Shown here piece by piece: positions 24,571 through 32,884 of a stretch of DNA of 41,911 nucleotides (the stretch's first letter is position 1; every line of letters starts with the position of its first letter). The DNA lies in assembly GCA_944358445.1 (NCBI GenBank), contig CALVRC010000013.1, positions 1 to 41,911 on the forward strand, given 5' to 3'. The translations under genes and the position numbers were made by a program. Source of the DNA: an uncultured Bacilli bacterium. Its GTDB lineage: Bacteria; Bacillota_I; Bacilli_A; RF39; UBA660. Under the pieces are notes generated by a model. The model was given only the letters and a program-made list of their open reading frames with translations, was not told the DNA's origin and searched no databases.

Positions 24571-25319
24571 GTAATTGCCAACTTTCTATTTTTTATGGTC
24601 AAAATATATAAAATTCCAATTATAATTTCTAATAACAAAAGTGTACAAACAGAAGAAAATACTTCTAAACTAAATGTGCTATATAATGTTATTGTGAAAT
24701 ATGACCATATAGATAGAGAAACATTTGTTTGATAAGCTATAATTCCACCAAAATAGAATAATAATAGTAAAAATAGACCATTAATTACGATTGTGATTTT
24801 AGAATTAGTATTAATAAAAATCAAAGTAGAAATTATAGTTATTAGTGTGCCATAAATAGCATATCTTAAAATATAAAACAAAAGGAAAACTAAATTGCTT
24901 ATTTCATAATTTTGATATGCATGAATACTTAAATCATTAAATGTTGTTAATAACAGTGGCATTATTAAAAATAATAATATTAGTCCAAAATGAAATAAAA
25001 ACATAGTTGTTGATAATCTTATTAGTGTTTTTATATATCTTTTTTTCGACTTTAACCTTATAACATAGTCAGGGAAATTATTTTTAAAAATAGAACAAGT
25101 ATTAATGTTATTTAAAAAAATAATTGCAAAAAGAAAGACATTGAATATAGGAAACTGTAAAGGAACGAGAATAGAATCAAAAAAATTATTTTTGGATGTT
25201 CCGAGTGCAAATCCACCATATAAGCATAAAATAACGGTTAGAAGAAAGATTGCTTTATATTTATCAGTACTAGTAATATAATTAAGTATTTTTAACTCGT
25301 TATGATATTTGTTTTTCAT
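24567..25319 (-). CDS. ABC-2-like membrane protein (cassette permease 2)
   Basis: 250 residues with about six hydrophobic helices. The N terminus is cytoplasmic (KNKYHNELKILNYITSTDKYKA), as in permease 3 (short N-terminal arm, then first helix). It overlaps permease 1 upstream by 20 bases and permease 3 downstream by 4 bases. No enzymatic motif. Probably a channel subunit. Confidence 0.8.
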   Translation of the reverse strand: MKNKYHNELKILNYITSTDKYKAIFLLTVILCLYGGFALGTSKNNFFDSILVPLQFPIFNVFLFAIIFLNNINTCSIFKNNFPDYVIRLKSKKRYIKTLIRLSTTMFLFHFGLILLFLIMPLLLTTFNDLSIHAYQNYEISNLVFLLFYILRYAIYGTLITIISTLIFINTNSKITIVINGLFLLLLFYFGGIIAYQTNVSLSIWSYFTITLYSTFSLEVFSSVCTLLLLEIIIGILYILTIKNRKLAIT

Positions 25320-26247
25320 AAGCTAAAACCACCTTTTCTTTGCTTTTGAAAGAGTTTATTACAAATATAAATGATATTAACTGTAATAAGAATGATATTG
25401 CTAATGGGATTATGAGATTACTGCCTTCATCAAAAAACCAGTATCCTGCAATATTAAAATAATCACTCAATTCTTTTAAACCTAAAAATTTGTTTAGAAA
25501 TATAATGTAAATTCCAATATAAACAAAAATGTCAATAACAATAAAAATTATGAAAGACATAATAATTGCTACAATTTTATTTTTGTTTTGTTTACAACAA
25601 TATAAAGCAATATTAGCATATAATAAACTTATGAAAAATTGTATTAAGCAAATAATAAATCCATATAAGAAAAAGTGATTATATTTCCATTCGTTATATA
25701 CACTTAAACTTGTATCTACATTACTTAAATCAAAATTGAATCCACTCATTATAGATGAAATTATAAAAATGATAATTAAAGAAACTGGCATAATTAATGC
25801 TGATTTGATGGCTATTTTATAGTTCTTTTTTAAATAATCTTTATATTTCATACGTAATAAATAATTTTCAAACATACCACTACTAAAATGATTGTGAATT
25901 GTTCCTAATACAATTAAAGCAATTATAAGTGGAGAAAAATATTGTAATGTACTAAAGATGGTATGTCTAACTATCTCAGATGTTAAAGTAATTGCATCAT
26001 ATTTTTTATACAGTTTATGTGGATCGGAATTTTTTATATAAGATTTTAAGCTTTCTTTATTTTTAAAAACCTTACAATATTCATGTTCTGGCATTTTTTC
26101 TTCATAGCAATATTCTTTGATTTTATTATATTCGCTTACATAAGAGAAATTTTCTTGATAAAATTGAAAAAAGGAGATTCCAATTAATATTAAAATCAAA
26201 ATGCTTCCAAGTAAAAAATATTTATTATGTTTTATCTTTTTTAACAT
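25300..26247 (-). CDS. Membrane protein with extracellular domain (cassette permease 1)
   Basis: 315 residues. An N-terminal transmembrane helix (about residues 9-27) is followed by a polar extracytoplasmic region of ~70 residues with a CYEEKMPEHEYC cysteine pair that could form a disulfide, then about five further helices. Similar membrane proteins with an external loop occur beside bacteriocin or antimicrobial-peptide ABC systems. It is the first transporter gene after the secreted-protein gene, separated from it by 78 bases containing an 8-base tandem repeat. Its exact role (export, sensing or immunity) is not known. Confidence 0.78.
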   Translation of the reverse strand: MLKKIKHNKYFLLGSILILILIGISFFQFYQENFSYVSEYNKIKEYCYEEKMPEHEYCKVFKNKESLKSYIKNSDPHKLYKKYDAITLTSEIVRHTIFSTLQYFSPLIIALIVLGTIHNHFSSGMFENYLLRMKYKDYLKKNYKIAIKSALIMPVSLIIIFIISSIMSGFNFDLSNVDTSLSVYNEWKYNHFFLYGFIICLIQFFISLLYANIALYCCKQNKNKIVAIIMSFIIFIVIDIFVYIGIYIIFLNKFLGLKELSDYFNIAGYWFFDEGSNLIIPLAISFLLQLISFIFVINSFKSKEKVVLAYEKQIS

Positions 26248-26292
26248 AAAATCTTCCCCTTAAAAAATGATAATAAGATAGAGTATATATTT

Positions 26293-26324
26293 TTATAATT
26301 TTATAACTTTATAACTTTATAAGT
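26293..26324. repeat. Four tandem copies of an 8-base repeat
   Basis: The unit TTATAACT occurs perfectly twice (26301-26316) and with one change on each side (TTATAATT, TTATAAGT). It fills most of the gap between the secreted-protein gene and permease 1 and abuts the stop codon of the former. Copy-number change by slippage could alter expression of the transporter genes. Confidence 0.75.
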
Positions 26325-26325
26325 T

Positions 26326-26772
26326 TTATCTTGAGCCTTTTATTGGATATGGACTGCTATCAATAGTTCCTAAATCCCAATTGAAAGAGCCTGTAGCAGT
26401 GGTTATAAATGATTTAGCAGATTTTAAGTGTAATTTCCAACCACCTTGTGTTTCGGTACCAGAGCCAAAGTCAACATTACTTCCTTGTGGAAGATTTTTC
26501 CATCCAGTAGTAATCATGCCATGAAACATTCCTTGAATTTTACCCTCAATAGCTCTGCCATCTCCTGATAAATCATCAGAAATTGCTGTTTTTTTGACTT
26601 TTTGTGTCATTGACCAGTCGTCACCTTTATCTACTTGTTTACTAACAAATTCTCCTTCCCAAATAGGAATTTTTATATTAATTAATTGTGTATATTGTCT
26701 AGCACTAACTCCAGCCATACTTAAACATAATGTTACTACAAATAGAAACAGTGTTCCTTTTAAATATTTCAT
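26326..26772 (-). CDS. Secreted 148-residue protein, bacteriocin-like candidate
   Basis: The N terminus MKYLKGTLFLFVVTLCLSMA plus GVSARQ is a typical Sec signal peptide with cleavage near residue 25. The mature ~123 residues contain no cysteine and are rich in Gly, Ser, Thr, Lys and Trp, predicting a beta-sheet fold: DDWSMTQKVKKT, DLSGDGRAIEGKIQGMFHGM, TTGWKNLPQGSNVDFGSG, GGWKLHLKSAKSF and TGSFNWDLG. No family is recognised for certain. Its place as first gene of an operon with an ABC exporter, in the manner of lactococcin-972-type and DUF2712-type cassettes, suggests a secreted bacteriocin or signal, but it does not show the lactococcin 972 sequence. Ribosome binding site AGGAGGG and promoter 26814-26842 support the start. 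Confidence 0.8.
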   Translation of the reverse strand: MKYLKGTLFLFVVTLCLSMAGVSARQYTQLINIKIPIWEGEFVSKQVDKGDDWSMTQKVKKTAISDDLSGDGRAIEGKIQGMFHGMITTGWKNLPQGSNVDFGSGTETQGGWKLHLKSAKSFITTATGSFNWDLGTIDSSPYPIKGSR

Positions 26773-26813
26773 TTTTCCCTCCTACAATCACTTATATACT
26801 CTGTCTTAACTAT

Positions 26814-26842
26814 ATTATATCTTATTTATAAAATTTATACAA
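26814..26842 (-). promoter_or_regulatory. Promoter of the secreted-protein/ABC cassette
   Basis: On the minus strand TTGTAT (26842-26837) and TATAAT (26819-26814) are separated by 17 bases. The ATG of the secreted protein lies about 42 bases downstream, behind AGGAGGG. The cassette thus has its own promoter and its own terminator (23105-23131) within the ICE. Confidence 0.7.
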
Positions 26843-26955
26843 TATTGAATAAGATTATAGTATTGACTATTTGAATAAATGTCATATAATGCCAAGTATT
26901 TTGATAATTAGTGATGTTTATAAAGTAAATATCTTTTATTTGATGTAGAAAAAAA

Positions 26956-28401
26956 TCACTTTGATAAATTATTTTTTTCTGAAAACATTTCGTAAAATTG
27001 TTCGGCAATTTTATCTTGTTCATACTTTAATTTTTTAAAAGAACGATATATTGCTTTTTTCATAGGATAACTTTGCTGAAAACTATTCTTTAATATGTAT
27101 TGATTTTCATTATTTGTTTTCTTTTCGTTTAGATAAACTAGCAAAATAGCCTCGTTTAATAAATCATTTAGACTTATATTTTGATTAGTAGCAAAACGAT
27201 TATGATAAACATATAAAGAATTATTTACAATAGCATTTAAAACGTAATTATCGTACTTTTCTAACTTGTCTTTAATGAGTTTACTATCTTTTGCATTTTC
27301 AAAACCTATATTGCTAATAAGATTATCTTTATCAATTTTTAAAAAGATATTGTTAATTTCTTCAATATGCTCATTTATTTTTTGCTTTGAAAGTTGTATA
27401 TCTTTATTATTAAATAATTCTTTTTTTATATCTTTAGTAAGTAATCTAATTTCTTTACCAATACCATTTTTAGGTAAGGAGTTGTATTTTATTTTTTTAG
27501 GATTATTTTTTCTAAATTTATTTAATAAATAACCTAATCTTAAAATTTTATATTCTAAATCTATATTTTTAATATGTCTTAAAGAAAAACTTTTTTCTTT
27601 AGGATTAAAATACTTTTTAAATTGTTCAAAAGATTTATTTAACTTAATAAGTTCTGGAGTAAATACTTTAGCTCTTTCAATAGCAAGCACAGACTGTCTT
27701 TTGATAAAATTCATTTCTCGGTCATCAAGGTTTAATCTTTGCTTAAAATGTAATTTGTTATCAGTACCTAAATACGATTCTTTCTTTTCAATAAAACCAA
27801 TATGAAAGTGATAATTATTTCTATCGAAAGCCTTATGCAAGGAAACAACCCAGTCCATAGTTTTATATGGATCTTGATAGCCACATTGTTTTAAAAACAT
27901 AGGAAGTATTTTAGTAGTAAGTTCTTTTTGTAAATTATCAATACCAATATTTTCATTTACATAATCTTTATTAAAAGAGAGGACGGATAAGTGAATATTA
28001 CTTTTATCAAAGAGTTTAGACCAGTAGAAATTTTTTTTACTGGCTTCGCTATCAGTTACAAATTTACCAAACTTATCCATCATCATTTGCTCACGTTTCA
28101 TAGTGTTTATTTCCATAACAGAAATATCTTTTTTACCACCCATCATATAATCAAATAAATTAGAATTATTACATTTTTCTAATGTTATATTGGCTTTTTC
28201 TTCGTTCCTAGAATAAGTCATAAAACCTTTATTACCAAATAAATAATTTTTAGCTTGAACAGAATAGTCAGTTTTATTTTTACATTGTTTAAAAATTCTT
28301 TTACCGTTTTTATCTTTACCTTTATAGAGAAGAAAATTATTGTCTTTATTATTTACAGCAAAGAAAGGATTATCAATAAATATAACTTTAGGACTACTCA
28401 T
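26956..28401 (-). CDS. Relaxase, MobL/MobP type
   Basis: 481 residues. Relaxases nick oriT, bind the 5' end through tyrosine and are carried into the recipient. The metal-binding motif is visible as H189, H198 and H200 in SLHKAFDRNNYHFHIGF, the arrangement of MobP/MobL relaxases. Candidate tyrosines lie near residues 46-62 (DYSVQAKNYLFGNKGFMTYS). The C-terminal half is basic, with helical segments, without an obvious helicase or primase domain. It overlaps the upstream 76-residue gene by 8 bases, and oriT-like repeats lie 600 bases upstream. The start ATG has a weak ribosome binding site, suggesting coupling. The assignment to MobP2 or MobP3 is not resolved. Confidence 0.88.
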   Translation of the reverse strand: MSSPKVIFIDNPFFAVNNKDNNFLLYKGKDKNGKRIFKQCKNKTDYSVQAKNYLFGNKGFMTYSRNEEKANITLEKCNNSNLFDYMMGGKKDISVMEINTMKREQMMMDKFGKFVTDSEASKKNFYWSKLFDKSNIHLSVLSFNKDYVNENIGIDNLQKELTTKILPMFLKQCGYQDPYKTMDWVVSLHKAFDRNNYHFHIGFIEKKESYLGTDNKLHFKQRLNLDDREMNFIKRQSVLAIERAKVFTPELIKLNKSFEQFKKYFNPKEKSFSLRHIKNIDLEYKILRLGYLLNKFRKNNPKKIKYNSLPKNGIGKEIRLLTKDIKKELFNNKDIQLSKQKINEHIEEINNIFLKIDKDNLISNIGFENAKDSKLIKDKLEKYDNYVLNAIVNNSLYVYHNRFATNQNISLNDLLNEAILLVYLNEKKTNNENQYILKNSFQQSYPMKKAIYRSFKKLKYEQDKIAEQFYEMFSEKNNLSK

Positions 28402-28624
28402 TATGTAACTTTTCTAAAATACTTTTAACATCTTCTAGTACTAAAAGATAATCCTGATTTTGTTTTGCTTGTAATTTTTCTTCTTCATATTTTAAGATAC
28501 CTAATTCTAATAAATACTCTAAGGTTTGATATGAGTAGCACTGACCGACTTCGTTATTAATAATATCAATTTTATCATTAATAGATTTTTTTAAACGGAT
28601 ACATTTTTTAATATATTTTTCCAT
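28394..28624 (-). CDS. Small relaxosome-associated protein
   Basis: 76 residues, mostly helical and charged (KKCIRLKKSINDKIDIINNEVGQCYSYQTLEYLLELGILKYEEEK). It could be a ribbon-helix-helix or coiled-coil accessory protein. It starts 4 bases after the upstream gene and overlaps the relaxase, so all three form a mobilisation operon immediately beside the oriT-like repeats. No family recognised with confidence. Confidence 0.7.
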   Translation of the reverse strand: MEKYIKKCIRLKKSINDKIDIINNEVGQCYSYQTLEYLLELGILKYEEEKLQAKQNQDYLLVLEDVKSILEKLHNE

Positions 28625-28627
28625 AAA

Positions 28628-28951
28628 TTAATCCCAAATTTTATATTTATTCTTTTTGATATTATCATAAAACGAGGTTAAATATTTATCTTTTGTAGGA
28701 TCAGAATTTTCTCTAAAACCATGATTTGCATAACTTTGTTCTTCTAAATTTTTAATTAAATAAACAGTAGATAATAACTTATCTATTTTCTTATCTAGGT
28801 CTTTAATATTTTGAAAAACTTTCTCGTATTCAAAAAAAGTAGATATGATTTCATTGATAGCTTTGTTTTTAGTTTTAATTTTATTTACTTTCATATAACT
28901 TTTAATTTTATCTTCTAAATAATCTTCTATGGAAACTGATCCACGAGCCAT
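28628..28951 (-). CDS. Probable ribbon-helix-helix relaxosome accessory protein
   Basis: 107 residues. The N terminus MARGSVSIEDYLEDKIKSYMKVNKIKTKNKAINEIISTFFEYE has the layout of a ribbon-helix-helix domain (short strand, two helices), as in relaxosome and MobC-like accessory proteins that bind oriT. The rest is coiled-coil plus a basic tail. It is the first gene after the oriT-like repeats, behind AAAGGTG. It probably recognises the repeats and helps load the relaxase. Confidence 0.72.
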   Translation of the reverse strand: MARGSVSIEDYLEDKIKSYMKVNKIKTKNKAINEIISTFFEYEKVFQNIKDLDKKIDKLLSTVYLIKNLEEQSYANHGFRENSDPTKDKYLTSFYDNIKKNKYKIWD

Positions 28952-28995
28952 TTTACACCTTTTTAATAGACTGATTTAAAAAACAGGATATGATG

Positions 28996-29155
28996 TTTGC
29001 CACCTTATGTTGTGCAAAGCCTTATTTCATAAGGCTTTTGTCGGTGGCAAAACACTTTTCGCACTTGCGAAAACAACACCATTTTATTATAAAATTAACA
29101 CCAGTCATTAAATAATTATTGAAATAACTATATAAGTAGAGGTGTAAAAATGGTG
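28996..29155. other. Probable oriT
   Basis: A non-coding 200-base gap holds nested inverted repeats: TTTGCCACC (28996-29004) with GGTGGCAAA (29043-29051); inside it AAAGCCTTAT/ATAAGGCTTT (29016-29038, 3-base loop); next to it TTTTCGCA/TGCGAAAA (29056-29073); and an outer CACCATTTT/AAAATGGTG pair (29077-29085 and 29147-29155). This structure immediately upstream of relaxosome genes is typical of a transfer origin. The nic site cannot be assigned by eye. Confidence 0.75.
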
Positions 29156-29158
29156 CAA

Positions 29159-29632
29159 TTAACTATTATCAGTATTTGTAGGTCGTTTTAATTCTTTTTC
29201 CATATTTAAGTCATTAGAAGATAATTCATTTTGTATATTTTCAAGTTCCAGTAATTTATTTCGGTAAATTTCATTAACTTGTTTTATCTCATTGATAGCC
29301 ATATCTAATTTATATTTTTTATTTAGATAGTTTCTTTTGACGATATAAGATTCATCTTTCATAGTCGATTCTTTATTGACAGTATAGATATATGCACCGT
29401 AATAATTATTTTCATTATAATAAATTACACTCATATCATGAGCTTTATTTTTATATTCTAAATTGTAGAATTTTATCTTATCAATGTTGTTATTATCGAG
29501 CAGAGTTATATCAAATTCTACACCATATTTTACTTTAATGTTTTCTAATTTTCTTTTAAATTCTAACTTTAAATCATCTTGTTTTTTAATCTTTTCTTTA
29601 ATGCTTTTATTATTATCCAATCTCAAAATCAT
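29159..29632 (-). CDS. Unknown protein at the oriT-proximal end of the primase operon
   Basis: 157 residues from the ATG at 29632, which lies directly behind GAGGTG; a TTG at 29626 would have better spacing and is an alternative. The protein is soluble and charged, with N- and C-terminal coiled-coil-like helices and a central beta-rich stretch (MSVIYYNENNYYGAYIYTV). No family recognised. It overlaps the end of the primase gene by 20 bases. It is the last gene of the long transfer operon before oriT. Confidence 0.65.
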   Translation of the reverse strand: MILRLDNNKSIKEKIKKQDDLKLEFKRKLENIKVKYGVEFDITLLDNNNIDKIKFYNLEYKNKAHDMSVIYYNENNYYGAYIYTVNKESTMKDESYIVKRNYLNKKYKLDMAINEIKQVNEIYRNKLLELENIQNELSSNDLNMEKELKRPTNTDNS

Positions 29633-30584
29633 CACCTCGCAATTTTTTAGAAATAAGATTATATTGTTCATAAAAATAAGTAAGATTTCTTATTAGAGCT
29701 TCTTTATTTTCAGTAAGTGCTTTATTAATATCTTTACATTTTCCATCGTCAATAGATTTAATTAACGAATTATTAAAAGACGTTATACCAAGTTTATCTA
29801 GTTCAGATTTCAAATTATTAGCAATTTTTAAACCAGCACTATCATTATCAAGAGCCAGTACAAAAATACCTTTATAATCATATTCTTTTACTAAAGATAG
29901 AAAACGATTTGTATTATAACCATTAAGACTAATTGTTTTTATATTATGAATAATAGTTTCTAAAGATAAGCTATCAATAATACTTTCAGTAACATAGATA
30001 ACTGAATTATCAGTAGAATTTTTTAATAAATCTTCATTAAATAAATATCCTATACCACTAGTTTTATATTTGTTATTAGACGTGGTAGAACGACCAAAAT
30101 AGCTATGTTCATTTAATGGAAATATAATGATTTTTCTTCTTGGATCATAGCCAATAAAATATTTATCTTGCAGTCTTTTATCAATATGGCGAGTATTAGT
30201 TAAGTAATCAGTATTACAAATATTTTTATGACAATAATAAAAATATTTACTAAAATCTTTTTCTTTATAGTCATCTTCTTTAATAGTAGAGGTAGGAACA
30301 ACTTTGTCTAACTCGTTAAATAATTCAGCAATTTTATTATGCTGTTCTCTAAAACTGGTAAGACCATAATGTAACTTAATTAAATCATATATATCATACC
30401 TTTCGCCACAAGAAAAACATTTACAGATTTGATATTTTGGCGAGTAATACATACTAGGGTGTCTGTCAGGGTGATTAGGATTAAGACAATGAAAGTGTTT
30501 TTTTAAATTACTCACATTACAGTATAATTGCAAGTATTGTGGTAAGTAACTTTTGAATTTTTTTATTTCTTCTTCGTCTATCAT
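29613..30584 (-). CDS. CHC2-Toprim DNA primase
   Basis: 323 residues. The N-terminal ~70 residues carry a CHC2-type zinc finger: HC in HFHCLNPNHPDRHPSM, then CKCFSCG. The Toprim domain shows YVTESIIDSLSLE near residue 200 and LALDNDSAGLKIAN near 245, supplying the Glu and the DxD metal ligands. It synthesises primers, probably for second-strand synthesis after transfer. It lacks the helicase-binding C-terminal domain of chromosomal DnaG, as in mobile-element primases. Its ATG overlaps the upstream stop codon by 4 bases (ATGA). Confidence 0.92.
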   Translation of the reverse strand: MIDEEEIKKFKSYLPQYLQLYCNVSNLKKHFHCLNPNHPDRHPSMYYSPKYQICKCFSCGERYDIYDLIKLHYGLTSFREQHNKIAELFNELDKVVPTSTIKEDDYKEKDFSKYFYYCHKNICNTDYLTNTRHIDKRLQDKYFIGYDPRRKIIIFPLNEHSYFGRSTTSNNKYKTSGIGYLFNEDLLKNSTDNSVIYVTESIIDSLSLETIIHNIKTISLNGYNTNRFLSLVKEYDYKGIFVLALDNDSAGLKIANNLKSELDKLGITSFNNSLIKSIDDGKCKDINKALTENKEALIRNLTYFYEQYNLISKKLRGDDFEIG

Positions 30585-30820
30585 TTTTTATCTTTGAAGA
30601 TAGAACTAATTACAGTAATAAACTCTTGATTAGAAGTAATTTTAACTTCATACATGAGTTTTAAAAGGGAATCTGTTTCTTTCTCTTGCTTAACTTTTAA
30701 CTTGTTGTTTTCTTTTTCCAAGTCTTTTAGTTTTTGAAAAAGCAAATTTCTTTCTAACTCATAATCAGAAAGTTTATTAGTAATTGCTTGAAACTCTGTA
30801 ATTATTTTATCCGTATTCAT
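30581..30820 (-). CDS. Small coiled-coil protein
   Basis: 79 residues, almost entirely a heptad-like Leu/Lys/Glu coiled coil (ELERNLLFQKLKDLEKENNKLKVKQ). AAAGGA precedes the ATG by 9 bases. It overlaps both neighbours by 4 bases. Function unknown; small coiled coils in transfer operons may act as adaptors of replication or mating proteins. Confidence 0.7.
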   Translation of the reverse strand: MNTDKIITEFQAITNKLSDYELERNLLFQKLKDLEKENNKLKVKQEKETDSLLKLMYEVKITSNQEFITVISSIFKDKK

Positions 30821-31260
30821 AGCTCAAAGTCCTTTTGTTTTTCTAGTATGTCTTTCATTGCTAAATCTAATCCATGTCTTAAATTTTTATTTTCTAGTAA
30901 CTCTTTTTCAGTAATATTAAGAGCCTCTAAAGTATCCTCATAATCTTCTGTATATGAAAACTCGTGATTATTAAGTTCACAAAAAAACATATCATAAATA
31001 AACCCTGTACCAGTCTTATCTTTATTTATTTCTTCTTTTAATTCAGATATATGTCGTATATTCATTTGATCCCAGTCTTTCATTTTGTCTTTAGGTATGT
31101 AAAAATTATTACCGATATAAAGGACTTTATCTCGGTCAGTTTCTTTAAAGCCTAATTTTTTAAGGCTATCTTTTAATTGGTCGTCATCAAATGCAAAAAT
31201 AAGAGGAAACAAATCACGTTCTTCCTTTTGACGTTTCATTAATTCTTTATATTTATTCAT
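30817..31260 (-). CDS. Unknown transfer-operon protein
   Basis: 147 residues, acidic and soluble. The start ATG has a good AAAGGAG site. Segments such as FAFDDDQLKDSLKKLGFKETD and TGFIYDMFFCELNNHEFSYTED resemble small ICE proteins of unknown role (DUF7659-like), but I cannot assign a family with confidence. It overlaps the following coiled-coil gene by 4 bases. Confidence 0.68.
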   Translation of the reverse strand: MNKYKELMKRQKEERDLFPLIFAFDDDQLKDSLKKLGFKETDRDKVLYIGNNFYIPKDKMKDWDQMNIRHISELKEEINKDKTGTGFIYDMFFCELNNHEFSYTEDYEDTLEALNITEKELLENKNLRHGLDLAMKDILEKQKDFEL

Positions 31261-31275
31261 TTATCAAAACTCCTT

Positions 31276-31914
31276 TCAGTTTATTTCATAGTCATTATTA
31301 GAATAATTTTTTAATAACTCAAAATTATCTTCTTTAATAATTTTATCTAAAACTTTATAATCTATTTTTTTAAAATCTTCCATAGTTATATAGTTATCTT
31401 TATATATAGCTTTAGTTAATTGTTTTGCTAGATACATTGGATTTATAAAAGAAGAATTACAAGAATAACAACAGTTGATTAAACTATCTATTTCTTTAGG
31501 GGATAAATCATTTTTCTCTGAAATGATACCAAGATAAAAACCTAATTCATCATAGGAAAAATCTTCAAATAAATTATTAGTAAGTTCTTTGTATGGATTA
31601 ATTCTTTTAAGAACTCTTTGATTATCAAAAGGACTTTCCAACTTTAAATATTTAGTTAATATTTCTTCTTCCATATACTCAAAAGGTTTAAAGTCTTTAG
31701 GATCAACTCCATCGCCATAGTAAAATGAAAGAGGAAAAAAATCATAATCACTATCTTTATCAAATTTATACTCATTAGTTTCTAAATCATAAATCATAAA
31801 TTCCTTTTTCTCTGGCGATAGTAAGCAACCTGATCCATCATAATACCTTTTCCATATCCACCCTTTTGGGAGTAGTGTAGCAGGAACAAAACTCACTTTA
31901 TCTTCGTTATTCAT
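31276..31914 (-). CDS. Unknown transfer-operon protein
   Basis: 212 residues, acidic, rich in Tyr, Asp and Asn, without membrane segments. A pattern FVPATLLPKGWIWKRYYDGSGCLLSPEKK opens the protein. A cysteine-containing helix, IDSLINCCYSC, lies near residue 145. No family recognised. It overlaps the upstream XRE regulator by 8 bases and is separated by 15 bases from the next gene. Ribosome binding site AAAAGGT. Confidence 0.65.
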   Translation of the reverse strand: MNNEDKVSFVPATLLPKGWIWKRYYDGSGCLLSPEKKEFMIYDLETNEYKFDKDSDYDFFPLSFYYGDGVDPKDFKPFEYMEEEILTKYLKLESPFDNQRVLKRINPYKELTNNLFEDFSYDELGFYLGIISEKNDLSPKEIDSLINCCYSCNSSFINPMYLAKQLTKAIYKDNYITMEDFKKIDYKVLDKIIKEDNFELLKNYSNNDYEIN

Positions 31915-32197
31915 TTTGATTTACCTTTTCATATCTTAAACGGAAAACTAATTCAAAATAACCAGCTAGGACAAGCATTTTTACCAAATCAAGTTTTAAA
32001 ACAGATGATATTCTAACTAAAATATTAGGATTAATGGTAGGTACTTTAGCATTTTCAATTTTACTAATAGTCGCATAACTAACTTTAGTTAAAACAGACA
32101 AATTACGTAATGAAATATGATTTTCTTCACGAGCAGTTTTAATATAATTACCAAGTCGAACGAGATTTTGCTTTTGTAAAGAATTAAGAGATTTCAT
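31907..32197 (-). CDS. XRE-family transcriptional regulator
   Basis: 96 residues from the ATG at 32197, behind AAAGGT; an in-frame ATG 18 bases earlier has no such site. A Cro/CI-type helix-turn-helix occupies about residues 14-70: LGNYIKTAREENHISLRNLSVLTKVSYATISKIEN, then the third-helix region INPNILVRISSVLKLD. It lies inside the transfer operon and overlaps genes on both sides, so it may autoregulate ICE gene expression. Its operator cannot be identified by eye. Confidence 0.9.
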   Translation of the reverse strand: MKSLNSLQKQNLVRLGNYIKTAREENHISLRNLSVLTKVSYATISKIENAKVPTINPNILVRISSVLKLDLVKMLVLAGYFELVFRLRYEKVNQNE

Positions 32198-32861
32198 AAT
32201 CAACTGACCTTTCATAGTTAGGAATACTAGTTAATTTTTCGTCTATATGTATATGTTTCAAATATTTATCCATTGGTAGATTAATAATTTTACTTTTTAC
32301 AAAAAAATGTTCTTTATCCATGTATTCACACATACGATAGTATTTTTGAAAATTAAACTTATCAGGTCGTGAATATGAAAAACAAGTATTATCTTCGACA
32401 AAGCAAATAACATATTTAGACACCAGTCCTTTATCCCATAAATCTTTAGCTCGATTATAAAGTTTCTTATGATTTTCTTCGGATAAATCTAATACGACAG
32501 CTTCACGTTTACCGTTTTCATTTTCGCCCTCTAAAGTAATTCCTACAAGTTTCATCGTATTAGTAGGAATTATTTTATTATTCATATCAAAATATAAAAA
32601 AGGCTTTTGGGACTTATCTTTTAATATCTCGCCAGCGATATGATATTCTTTATAATTTATAATTTCTTCTGGATATACTTTGCAAGAGCAACACTCACAA
32701 ACTTCCGATGGCTTTGTTAAATCATAATAGTCAGATAAATTTTTAAGGCTTACTTTATCATGTGTTTTAATATTATCAATTTTTATGTATTCATTATCAC
32801 AGTTTTCACATTTCATATTAAGTTTTACCATGTAAAAATAAGGTTTTATATTTTTTTCTAT
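32184..32861 (-). CDS. Zinc-ribbon protein of unknown function, probable ATA start
   Basis: 225 residues if translation starts at ATA 32861. The first ATG (32831) has no ribosome binding site. In contrast AAAGGAGG at 32871-32878 is strong and lies 9 bases before the ATA, with an open frame (EKNIKPYFY) leading into the ATG. No ATG, GTG or TTG fits the site. The N terminus contains CENCDNEY and CECCSC, two pairs that would bind zinc. The C-terminal two thirds are mixed alpha/beta. No family recognised. It overlaps the XRE gene by 14 bases. Confidence 0.7.
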   Translation of the reverse strand: MEKNIKPYFYMVKLNMKCENCDNEYIKIDNIKTHDKVSLKNLSDYYDLTKPSEVCECCSCKVYPEEIINYKEYHIAGEILKDKSQKPFLYFDMNNKIIPTNTMKLVGITLEGENENGKREAVVLDLSEENHKKLYNRAKDLWDKGLVSKYVICFVEDNTCFSYSRPDKFNFQKYYRMCEYMDKEHFFVKSKIINLPMDKYLKHIHIDEKLTSIPNYERSVDYEIS

Positions 32862-32884
32862 ATGAATCGACCTCCTTTGATTTT

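Noticed and set aside
26293-26324. CRISPR-like repeat array
   Set aside because: The repeats are 8 bases and directly tandem, without spacers, and no cas genes are present in the window.
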